Part shown: piece by piece, positions 15,701 through 23,206 of the stretch
How the letters are laid out: every line of letters begins with the position of its first letter
How positions within the stretch are numbered: position 1 is the first letter of the stretch
Assembly (NCBI GenBank): GCA_902801425.1
Contig: CADCIQ010000053.1
Location: forward strand, 1 to 47,899
DNA from: an uncultured Bacteroidales bacterium
Lineage (GTDB): Bacteria > Bacteroidota > Bacteroidia > Bacteroidales > Bacteroidaceae
DNA length: 47,899 nucleotides
Direction of reading: 5' to 3'
The notes under the pieces: generated by a model
Seen by the model: the letters and a program-made list of their open reading frames with translations, nothing else
What the model was told of the DNA's origin: nothing
Database searches by the model: none
Program-made: the position numbers and the translations under genes

Positions 15701-15735
15701 TTTACCTTTTCCCCTTAAAAGGGTTGGGGGATGTC

Positions 15736-16635
15736 TTACACGAGGTGTGCGATAAGGCTCTCACGATCACCTGGGAGCATATCGATAACAGGAACCTCAA
15801 TCATTGTGTAGCAACCTGGCTGCTGCTTGAGAGAAGCACGTGCTACGTTTACGAGTACCTGAGCGGTAAGAGCAGGGTTGTTAATCTTCATGTTGAACTC
15901 GAAGAGCTGGTTGTGAGTCTTACCTGAAACGCCCTTACGAGTGAGGTTCACACCATGACCTACATCGTTGAGAGCATCAACGCTCTCTACCTGGAATACG
16001 TGTGTCTCATCGCTTGCGAAGTAAGGGTCAGCCTTGATAGCCTTTGTAACCTCAGCGAGATCAGCACCTTCCTCAAGCTCTACATATACCATACGGCGAT
16101 GGATACCCTCACCTACTGGGATAGTCATTGAGAGTGCATCCTTAACACCTGCCTTTGAGCGAACACATACTGAGTGACCCATAGAACGGCCAGGACCGAA
16201 GTTTGTGTAAGAGAGTCCCTTTGGTGCAAGGCTCTGCATGAGAGTGCGGACGATAGAGTCAGAACCTGGATCCCAACCAGCAGAGATGATGGCTACGGCG
16301 CCATTCTCCTTTGCTACTGGCATGAGGGCTGCACGATAGTCGAGGATGCTTGTGTGAATATCAAATGAGTCAACGGTATTGATACCCATTGCAAGAATCT
16401 TCTTAGCATACTCCTCGCAAGAACGTGTTGGAGTAGCAAGGATAGCCACATCAACGTCCTTAAGCTCAGCGATGTCCTTAACAACATCATACTGTGCAAG
16501 TTCTGCAGGCTTGTTCTCTGCGCCATTACGACGCACTACGCCAGCGATTTCGAAATCCTCAGAAGCCTCAAGAGCCTCAATGGTGTACTTACCGATGTTA
16601 CCGTAACCTACTACGGCTGCTCTAATCTTTTTCAT
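15736..16635 (-). CDS. ddh: meso-diaminopimelate D-dehydrogenase
   Basis: Ddh converts L-tetrahydrodipicolinate, ammonia and NADPH directly to meso-diaminopimelate, giving a one-step route to the peptidoglycan cross-link residue and lysine. I start at 16635 (MKKIRAAVVGYGNIGKY, 299 residues). The longer frame to 16710 has no family similarity in its extra 25 residues. VVGYGNIGKYTIEAL is the NADPH Rossmann loop; 'DSFDIHTSILDYRAAL', 'SAGWDPGSDSIVRTL' and FGPGRSMGHSV are characteristic Ddh substrate-site stretches. Ddh is common in Bacteroidales. A -7 box at 16749-16756 gives a leader of about 107 nt. The asd gene at the right edge of the window acts earlier in the same pathway. Confidence 0.95.
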   Translation of the reverse strand: MKKIRAAVVGYGNIGKYTIEALEASEDFEIAGVVRRNGAENKPAELAQYDVVKDIAELKDVDVAILATPTRSCEEYAKKILAMGINTVDSFDIHTSILDYRAALMPVAKENGAVAIISAGWDPGSDSIVRTLMQSLAPKGLSYTNFGPGRSMGHSVCVRSKAGVKDALSMTIPVGEGIHRRMVYVELEEGADLAEVTKAIKADPYFASDETHVFQVESVDALNDVGHGVNLTRKGVSGKTHNQLFEFNMKINNPALTAQVLVNVARASLKQQPGCYTMIEVPVIDMLPGDRESLIAHLV

Positions 16636-16748
16636 TTTTTTATTTATATATTTTTTATATTGGTTGTTTTGCTGAAAGTCAAAGGTCAAAGGACAAAAGT
16701 ATTCAATCATTAGTCCATTGCCCTTAGACCTTAGTCCTGAATTGTCTG

Positions 16749-16756
16749 CAAAGGTA
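16749..16756 (-). promoter_or_regulatory. -7 box TACCTTTG for ddh
   Basis: The minus strand reads TACCTTTG, matching TAnnTTTG. It sits just inside the palindrome that begins at 16766, so that hairpin lies immediately upstream of the core promoter. Confidence 0.5.
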
Positions 16757-16765
16757 TAAAAAAAA

Positions 16766-16873
16766 TGTCAAGAATTACGAAATTCGGGAAAAATTCTTAT
16801 CAATATGTCAGCATTTCTTTCAATTTATAAGAATATTAACATATTTTTTGCCTCAAAATCGTAATTCTTGACA
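16766..16873. repeat. palindrome with perfect 15-bp arms upstream of ddh
   Basis: TGTCAAGAATTACGA at 16766-16780 is matched by its exact complement at 16859-16873. Inside, ATTCTTATCAATATG faces a sequence containing ATAAGAATATTAACATAT, extending the structure. It occupies most of the gap between the kinase-like gene and ddh. Confidence 0.7.
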
Positions 16874-16900
16874 CTTTCATGAAAGAATAGTTACAGATTG

Positions 16901-18271
16901 TTAGCAATGCAACTCCACAACGAAGCGGGTACCTTGCGCGAATTCTTCATCAAGACGCAAATTTCCATTGAGTTTGTATGCCATAAGGGCGCAGGTAGGT
17001 AGTTTCATACCATCGTCTATGGTGAGATCCTTGACCTCAGCAAATGCCTGGAATAGATTTTCACGCTTGTCTGCCGGAATCTTGAAACCAATACCTGTAA
17101 CGAGGAAGTTACCTGTATGTGGATTGCGTTTCTTAAACTCAAGACTTATGCGCTCCGTTTCGCCACTCTTGGCAAGTTCGGAGATAAGAATCACAAGAAG
17201 CTGCTTGAGAACCTCCTCGTTTGAAGGGAAGGTAATGCCATGAGCATCAATCTTGATAGGAAGGTCAGACTTGATGCTATCCTTTGCCTCAGCCACAACA
17301 TCCTTGCAAAGACGCTCCATATTGAGTTCTTGCTGCTCATAAAGTTGTTCGCGAGAGTTTTCCAACACCATATACTCCTTTATATGCTGCATGAAGTCCT
17401 GAAGAGCTGTAGCCTGCTGTTTGTCACCACGAGCTATTGCCTCAAGTGAAGGATTTATCTGTTCACTTATATTGTTTATGAACAGGCTCTTCCTGTCATT
17501 ATTGTTATTCGCAATTTCAAGGCTATCCTTCAGATGCTTGATCTTCACCATATTCTTGAACTTGAGCATAACGAAGAATGCGAGGGCGAGAGCGAGCGCT
17601 ACGACAATAACGATAAGTACAATGATAAAGCCCCATTGCACGGCTATCTTCGTTGCCTTGCCGTCTATGTCTTCCTGAGCCTCAGCATACTGAGCCTTTA
17701 CGGCTTTGAGTTCGGCAGCAGCCTTATCGCTTGCAATAGAGTCCTTCCATTGTGTGTACATTTTTTCAAGCATACTTGCCATAAGGGCATTATCCTTACC
17801 CTTTGCCTCAGCAACCATGCTTTGGAAACATTTGTCAATACCAGCATCATCCTTACCCTTGGCACGACGATAGAATACTTCCTTATAGCATTTCTGGGCA
17901 AGGCTCACGTTACCTGTCTTGGCAGAATAGGCACCCTTAGCTATGAGCATATCTTCAATGACATCGCTCATATTCGACTTACGGGCGTATGACTCCATTA
18001 ATTGCATCTGCGAACGAGCATCATCAGACTTGTTGATGCGTGAATACATGCGGAAGCGTTCCTTCGACACGAGGTAATGCAGCTCAGGATTTTCCTTGCC
18101 GATAGCTGCGTCGAGGGCACGGCAAGTAGCAAAAGCCTCATGCCACTCATGATTCTGAGTCTGGCGAATACTTGTCTGTATGCCTTCCTCAACCTGCTTC
18201 TTCAAACTGCCTTGTGCCTGTATGGACAGGATGCCACATGACAGCATTAATAATAGAATTAGTTTTCGCAT
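16901..18271 (-). CDS. membrane-bound degenerate histidine kinase-like protein
   Basis: The 456-residue protein has a signal peptide (1-19), a helical periplasmic region with TPR-like spacing (about 25-200), one transmembrane helix (213-237) and a cytoplasmic part shaped like a histidine kinase. The dimerisation helix reads SLFINNISEQINPSLEAI, where an active kinase has 'MSHEIRTPL'. The phospho-accepting His is Glu270 here. The ATPase region keeps the overall pattern (LKQLLVILISEL for the N-box, GNLRLDEEFAQGTRFVVEL for the end), but the N-box asparagine and the glycine-rich G boxes are missing. It therefore probably cannot autophosphorylate. Such proteins may act as scaffolds or signal through other partners. 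The closest named families are the Bacteroidetes TPR-sensor kinases. Confidence 0.72.
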   Translation of the reverse strand: MRKLILLLMLSCGILSIQAQGSLKKQVEEGIQTSIRQTQNHEWHEAFATCRALDAAIGKENPELHYLVSKERFRMYSRINKSDDARSQMQLMESYARKSNMSDVIEDMLIAKGAYSAKTGNVSLAQKCYKEVFYRRAKGKDDAGIDKCFQSMVAEAKGKDNALMASMLEKMYTQWKDSIASDKAAAELKAVKAQYAEAQEDIDGKATKIAVQWGFIIVLIVIVVALALALAFFVMLKFKNMVKIKHLKDSLEIANNNNDRKSLFINNISEQINPSLEAIARGDKQQATALQDFMQHIKEYMVLENSREQLYEQQELNMERLCKDVVAEAKDSIKSDLPIKIDAHGITFPSNEEVLKQLLVILISELAKSGETERISLEFKKRNPHTGNFLVTGIGFKIPADKRENLFQAFAEVKDLTIDDGMKLPTCALMAYKLNGNLRLDEEFAQGTRFVVELHC

Positions 18272-18334
18272 ATAAGATTAGTTTTTATAATTGTTAATAC
18301 TCAATATGATAAGTCTTGAGCAGAAGCCACCGCC

Positions 18335-19711
18335 TTAGTTCTTGAACGAATGAATAGGTGCTGGGATTCTACCACCACGATTAACAAAGCGAGAGCAGTC
18401 GAACGTATTGACTGGCATAATAGGAGCATAGCCAAGGAGACCACCGAACTCCACGGTATCACCCACTTTCTTACCAATGACTGGAATGATGCGCACGGCC
18501 GTTGTCTTCTGGTTCACCATACCAATTGCCGACTCGTCAGCAATAATGCCCGAAATAGTTGTAGCAGATGTATCGCCTGGGATGGCAATCATATCAAGAC
18601 CGACAGAGCAAACACAGGTCATAGCCTCAAGTTTCTCTATCGTAAGCGCACCTACATTAACTGCATCTATCATACCCTGATCCTCAGAAACCGGGATGAA
18701 AGCACCAGAGAGTCCTCCAACGTATGAGCTTGCCATAACGCCACCCTTCTTCACCTGATCATTGAGCATGGCGAGGGCGGCAGTAGTACCTGGAGCACCA
18801 GCATGCTCAACGCCCATACAATGAAGGATGTCTGCAACAGAATCACCAATAGCAGGGGTAGGAGCAAGTGAGAGGTCGATGATACCGAAAGGAACTCCAA
18901 GACGCTTTGATGCCTCCTGTGCCACAAGTTGTCCGACACGGGTAATCTTGAAGGCCGTCTTCTTTATGGTCTCACCAAGTGTCTCAAATGTAGCAAGTCC
19001 TGCCTTTCTATCCATCTGCTCAAGAGCATACTTAACCACGCCTGGACCTGACACACCCACGTTGATAATGGCATCCGCCTCACTCACACCATGAAAGGCA
19101 CCTGCCATAAATGGATTATCATCAGGAGCATTACAGAGCACAACGAGTTTCGCACATCCGAGAGAATCCTGTTCCTTAGTCATCTCAGCCGTCTGGAGAA
19201 TGATATCACCCATAAGACGCACAGCATCCATATTGATACCAGTCTTGGTGCTGCCCACATTAATACTTGAGCAGATGAAATCGGTACAGGCAAGAGCCTG
19301 TGGTATGGAGCGTATGAGGAGTTCGTCACTCTTCGTCATTCCCTTGCTGACGATGGCTGAATATCCACCGAGGAAGTTTACACCAACCTCCTTTGCAGCC
19401 TTATCGAGTGTCTTGGCAATCTGCACAAAGTCGGCAGGAATGCGACAGCAAGCAGCACCTACAAGGGCAATAGGAGTAACAGATATTCGCTTATTGACAA
19501 TAGGAATAGCGAACTCACGACTTATCTCCTCACCCGTCTTCACAAGGTCACGGGCAAGTGTGGTTATCTTGTTGTATATCTTCTCGCAGGTCACATCCAA
19601 CGACTTATCGGCACAGTCAAGAAGACTGATACCCATAGTGATGGTGCGCACATCAAGATTCTCCTGCTCGATCATCTTATTGGTCTCGAGCACTTCGGAT
19701 ATGTTAATCAT
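18335..19711 (-). CDS. UPF0210 / PFL-family (DUF711) protein
   Basis: The 458-residue length and the start [19 protein letters not shown] are standard for the UPF0210 (PFL, DUF711) family. Recognisable stretches are '[16 protein letters not shown]', '[15 protein letters not shown]', '[17 protein letters not shown]' and '[20 protein letters not shown]' (split: [23 protein letters not shown]). The fold is related to glycyl-radical enzymes such as pyruvate formate-lyase, but members lack the usual glycyl-radical signature and no reaction is established. It follows an ACT-domain gene by 31 nt. This pairing is widely conserved and suggests an amino acid or small-metabolite sensor controlling it. 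Confidence 0.9.
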   Translation of the reverse strand: MINISEVLETNKMIEQENLDVRTITMGISLLDCADKSLDVTCEKIYNKITTLARDLVKTGEEISREFAIPIVNKRISVTPIALVGAACCRIPADFVQIAKTLDKAAKEVGVNFLGGYSAIVSKGMTKSDELLIRSIPQALACTDFICSSINVGSTKTGINMDAVRLMGDIILQTAEMTKEQDSLGCAKLVVLCNAPDDNPFMAGAFHGVSEADAIINVGVSGPGVVKYALEQMDRKAGLATFETLGETIKKTAFKITRVGQLVAQEASKRLGVPFGIIDLSLAPTPAIGDSVADILHCMGVEHAGAPGTTAALAMLNDQVKKGGVMASSYVGGLSGAFIPVSEDQGMIDAVNVGALTIEKLEAMTCVCSVGLDMIAIPGDTSATTISGIIADESAIGMVNQKTTAVRIIPVIGKKVGDTVEFGGLLGYAPIMPVNTFDCSRFVNRGGRIPAPIHSFKN

Positions 19712-19742
19712 ATATTTTTCTATTTACAATGTACGACAACCT

Positions 19743-20015
19743 TTATATTCTGTGCATCTTATCAAAGATATCCTCAAGCTGGCACTTAACCTGCACGCCC
19801 ATATCAGAGCCAATGCTACCAAGCTCAGTAGAAACCATATCGAATGATTTGTTACACTTCGTCATATCGACAATCATCATCATATTGAAGAAATCCTGAA
19901 CGATCGTCTGACTGATATCAAGGATGTTAATCTGACTATCTGCCAGATAGGTACATACCTTGGCAATGATACCTACGGTATCCTTACCTACTACTGTTAT
20001 TATCGCGCGAGTCAT
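19743..20015 (-). CDS. ACT domain protein (UPF0237)
   Basis: The 90-residue protein is a single ACT domain beginning MTRAIITVVGKDTVGIIAKV, followed by 'DISQTIVQDFFNMMMIVD', which matches the UPF0237 family. ACT domains usually bind amino acids as dimers and regulate an associated enzyme. It sits directly upstream of the UPF0210 gene on the same strand, so they probably form one transcript. Confidence 0.92.
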   Translation of the reverse strand: MTRAIITVVGKDTVGIIAKVCTYLADSQINILDISQTIVQDFFNMMMIVDMTKCNKSFDMVSTELGSIGSDMGVQVKCQLEDIFDKMHRI

Positions 20016-20089
20016 CTATATATTTACAATTTAGCTATTTACAATTTACTATTTTCTACTATCCACTTTACTCTTTCAACTATATACGA

Positions 20090-21469
20090 TCACCTACACA
20101 TCGCAACGCAAATCCTATCTTGAAATGCCTTGGCGTTCTTGGCCCTAAGTACTCCCTGATTGATGATGCAAAAAGCGAGGATATGACCATTGGCTGCCTT
20201 GGCATATCCAGCAAGACTACTGACGCAGGTGAGAGTTCCGGTCTTTGCCCTTACGCTACCCGCAGCCCTCGTGCCGTTTAGACGCTTAGAAAGCGTGCCA
20301 TCATAGGCTGCAAGCGGAAGGGAAGGAATCAGGTGATTATAGATTGTGCTGTTCTCGTATGCATATCTCAGGAAAGCCACCTCAAGTTCAGCAGTAACGT
20401 AGTTGTAGAGCGAAAGTCCAGAACCATCAGCAAGACGGTAGTCAGAAGGATTTAATCCCATTTTTCGGATTAGGTTAAGCTCAAACATCTTTGCCCCAGC
20501 AGCACGTGCAGGCTTGTTCTGCGCAGCCGCAAGATGATAGTACATTGACTCTGCATAGAGGTTATCACTCTCCTTCATCATACGGGTAAGAATCTGGTCA
20601 ATGCTATGCGCACGCGAACAAATTTCATCCGCAAGAAAAGGTGCGGTCTCGTCAACAATCTCTCCCTTGAGCGTGATACCTTGCTCTGCAAGCTCAGCCA
20701 CAAGTTTATCCATCATCTGATCCTTACGAGAATATACAAGAGGAGAGAGTACGGGATTGTCATCATCCCAGCACCATCCTTCACCAAGTAAATCCTTGTC
20801 CTTGAAAGAACGATCTGCACAGAGATTTCCGGCAATAGTATCAACACCGAGTTTCTTCAGCGACTCAACAAAAGCGATCAGGTCGTCCCTATTGAAACGA
20901 GGATCCATACCACCTATCACATAGACATTGCCCTTGAGAGTGCGGGTAGAATCAACCACCGTTCCAGTATGCTTCAGATACGTTTTGAGCTGATACGAAC
21001 CACCAAGCTTATCAAGAGCCGTTATGGCAGTCAGCAATTTCATAGTTGAAGCCGGACGAAGAGTCTGCTTCTCATTGACGGCATAGAGCAAAGAGTCAGA
21101 TGTAAGATCGTAAACCATAACGGCATACTGCGATGTCTTTAGCATCTGGCTCTTCATTATTACGGTGTCGAGACGAGCCCTGAGAGATTCCGGCCAAGGA
21201 AGCGTGTCATTAGTGAGGGTATCTCCAATCAGGGCAAGAGAATCAATGGCGAGGGAATCACTAAACGCATCGATAACATCCTCCTGCACCAGTTTCTGTG
21301 GTTCCACAACCTTCACCACATGAGCTTTCCGCCTATGCTTTTTCTTCTTGACCTTACCCTCAATAGGCGCAGCCAAGAAAAGGAGGCAGAGGAGGGGGAG
21401 AAGCAAAGCACCCCAGCCCCTCAAGGGGGAGTTTTTTATATGGAATTTATCCTTATGAACTTTCTCCAT
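20090..21469 (-). CDS. dacB: penicillin-binding protein 4-type D-alanyl-D-alanine carboxypeptidase/endopeptidase
   Basis: This S13-family periplasmic enzyme trims and cleaves peptidoglycan cross-links. The catalytic set is complete: Ser141-x-x-Lys144 (PASTMKLLTA), Ser301-Asp-Asn303 (ESDNLYAE) and Lys409-Thr-Gly411 (RAKTGTLT). Length (459) fits PBP4. The N-terminus (MEKVHKDKFHIKNSPLRGWG then ALLLPLLCLLFLAAP) serves as a signal peptide. Its coding DNA contains a CTCCCCCTTGAGGGGCTGGG repeat of the type seen between genes, so a repeat seems to have supplied part of the signal sequence. No other methionine precedes the mature domain, so this start is probably right. A basic KKKKHRRK stretch follows the signal. 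Similar GC-rich repeat DNA fills the gap to nadB. Confidence 0.92.
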   Translation of the reverse strand: MEKVHKDKFHIKNSPLRGWGALLLPLLCLLFLAAPIEGKVKKKKHRRKAHVVKVVEPQKLVQEDVIDAFSDSLAIDSLALIGDTLTNDTLPWPESLRARLDTVIMKSQMLKTSQYAVMVYDLTSDSLLYAVNEKQTLRPASTMKLLTAITALDKLGGSYQLKTYLKHTGTVVDSTRTLKGNVYVIGGMDPRFNRDDLIAFVESLKKLGVDTIAGNLCADRSFKDKDLLGEGWCWDDDNPVLSPLVYSRKDQMMDKLVAELAEQGITLKGEIVDETAPFLADEICSRAHSIDQILTRMMKESDNLYAESMYYHLAAAQNKPARAAGAKMFELNLIRKMGLNPSDYRLADGSGLSLYNYVTAELEVAFLRYAYENSTIYNHLIPSLPLAAYDGTLSKRLNGTRAAGSVRAKTGTLTCVSSLAGYAKAANGHILAFCIINQGVLRAKNAKAFQDRICVAMCR

Positions 21470-21492
21470 TATTCATCATTAATTATGCCTTT

Positions 21493-21541
21493 CGCCCTCC
21501 GGCTCCCTCTCTACGGGAGAGGGCGGGGGGAGAGGCCGCTT
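21493..21541. repeat. GC-rich palindromic repeat between nadB and dacB
   Basis: GCCCTCCGGCTCCCTCTCTA followed by CGGGAGAGGGCGGGGGGAG forms a stem (CCCTCTC with GAGAGGG). It is of the same general class as the repeats at 7184, 10211 and 11703. It lies in the 77-bp gap between two genes on the same strand. Confidence 0.5.
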
Positions 21542-21546
21542 TTCTA

Positions 21547-23121
21547 CTACTTGTGCGGATAGTCCGTAGTATAGTGCAAGCCGCGACACTCCTTTCTCTC
21601 AATAGCCCAGCGAGTAATGAGATATGCCGTGTTGATCATATTGCGAAGCTCACAAATATCCTTTGTAGCCTTCACACGCTTAAAGAGTTTCTCCGTCTCT
21701 TCATAGAGCACATCAAGGCGTGTCCATGCACGTTGCAGACGGAGATTAGAGCGGACGATTCCGACATAGTTAGCCATAATCTCGCCAACCTCCTTCACGC
21801 TCTGGGTGATAAGCACCTTTTCCTCGTTTGTCATAGTGCCCTCATCGTTCCACTCAGGAACTAGGGGGTTGAAGTCATATTCATCAACATGAGCGAGAGA
21901 GTGACGAGCAGCTGTCTCAGCATATACCACAGCCTCAATAAGAGAGTTACTTGCAAGACGATTGCCACCATGCAGACCTGTGCATGAGCACTCGCCAATG
22001 GCATAGAGTCGCTTGATTGAAGAGCATCCGTTGAGATCGACCTTGATACCACCGCACATATAATGAGCAGCAGGACGAACAGGGATATAATCAGTTGTGA
22101 TGTCGATACCGATAGTAAGACACTTATGATAGATGTTAGGGAAGTGCTTGCGAGTCTCTTCAGCTGGCTTATGAGTTACATCAAGGCAAACGTGATCAAG
22201 ACCATGAATCTTCATCTCCTTATCTATTGCACGAGCTACGATGTCACGAGGAGCAAGACTTAGACGCTCGTCGTATTTCTCCATAAATGTCTCGCCATTA
22301 GGCAGACGGAGTATGCCACCATATCCTCGCATAGCCTCTGTTATAAGGAAAGCTGGATGTGTCTCGCCCGGATGATAGAGGGCTGTTGGGTGGAACTGCA
22401 CGAACTCCATGTCAGCAACAGTTCCCTTTGCACGATATACCATAGCCTCACCATCGCCAGTAGCGATGATAGGGTTTGTTGTTGTCTGATAAACAGCTCC
22501 ACAACCACCAGTACACATAAGTGTCACCTTACTAAGATAGGTATCAACCTTCTGGGTTTCAGGGTTGAGGATGTATGCACCATAACATTGGATATCCTTA
22601 TTACGACGAGTAACGGTAACACCAAGATGATGCTGTGTAATGAGTTCTACGGCGAAATGATGTTCCTTGACCTCGATGTCAGGATTAGCACGAACAGCAG
22701 CAATAAGTCCGCGCTGAATCTCTGCACCAGTATCATCAGCATGATGGAGGATGCGGAATTCAGAGTGTCCGCCCTCACGATGCAGGTCGTATGTACCATC
22801 TTCCTTCTTGTCGAAGTTAACACCCCACTCCACCAGTTCCTTAATCTGAGATGGAGCCATACGAACTACCTGCTCAACGGCTGCACGATCAGAGATGAAG
22901 TCACCTGCGATCATAGTATCCTCGATATGCTTCTCGAAGTTATCAACAATAAGGTTAGTTACAGAAGCCACACCACCCTGTGCGAAAGAAGTGTTTGCCT
23001 CATCCAATGCTGTCTTACAAATAAGGCAGACCTTTCCTTTCTTTGCCCTGGCAATCTTGAGGGCGTAGCTCATACCGGCAACACCTGCACCGATGATGAG
23101 AAAATCATACTTGTATCTCAT
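21547..23121 (-). CDS. nadB: L-aspartate oxidase
   Basis: NadB oxidises L-aspartate to iminoaspartate, the first step of bacterial NAD synthesis, using FAD. The 524-residue protein begins with the FAD Rossmann loop GAGVAGMSYALKIARA near residue 11. It also has 'NTSFAQGGVASV', 'HREGGHSEFRILHHADDTG' and 'FVQFHPTALYHPG', the substrate-site regions shared with succinate dehydrogenase flavoproteins. 'GECSCTGLHGGNRLASNSLI' (20 residues) near the C-terminal part of the FAD domain is the NadB form. The C-terminal helical domain is complete. No nadA or nadC lies next to it. It follows sprA by 85 bp on the same strand. Confidence 0.95.
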   Translation of the reverse strand: MRYKYDFLIIGAGVAGMSYALKIARAKKGKVCLICKTALDEANTSFAQGGVASVTNLIVDNFEKHIEDTMIAGDFISDRAAVEQVVRMAPSQIKELVEWGVNFDKKEDGTYDLHREGGHSEFRILHHADDTGAEIQRGLIAAVRANPDIEVKEHHFAVELITQHHLGVTVTRRNKDIQCYGAYILNPETQKVDTYLSKVTLMCTGGCGAVYQTTTNPIIATGDGEAMVYRAKGTVADMEFVQFHPTALYHPGETHPAFLITEAMRGYGGILRLPNGETFMEKYDERLSLAPRDIVARAIDKEMKIHGLDHVCLDVTHKPAEETRKHFPNIYHKCLTIGIDITTDYIPVRPAAHYMCGGIKVDLNGCSSIKRLYAIGECSCTGLHGGNRLASNSLIEAVVYAETAARHSLAHVDEYDFNPLVPEWNDEGTMTNEEKVLITQSVKEVGEIMANYVGIVRSNLRLQRAWTRLDVLYEETEKLFKRVKATKDICELRNMINTAYLITRWAIERKECRGLHYTTDYPHK

Positions 23122-23206
23122 TGTTAATTACGAATTACTAATTTCTTATTACGAATTACGAGTTACTTTATTTACTATTTCAAAAATTTCAATCAAAAAT
23201 CCCTAA

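Larger units (their letters stand above)
14236..15735. other. 1.5-kb repeat-rich gap without a convincing gene
   Basis: No open frame here has family signatures or a good start. The gap is a succession of separate structures, listed individually: a long hairpin (14361-14547), a MITE-like unit (14806-15015), a hairpin (15038-15090), an 11-bp array (15112-15184), a MITE-like element (15380-15552), a half copy of the 7312 hairpin family and a terminator. It separates a rightward gene (antiporter) from a leftward one (ddh), so it is a 3'-3' gap and needs no promoters. Confidence 0.7.
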
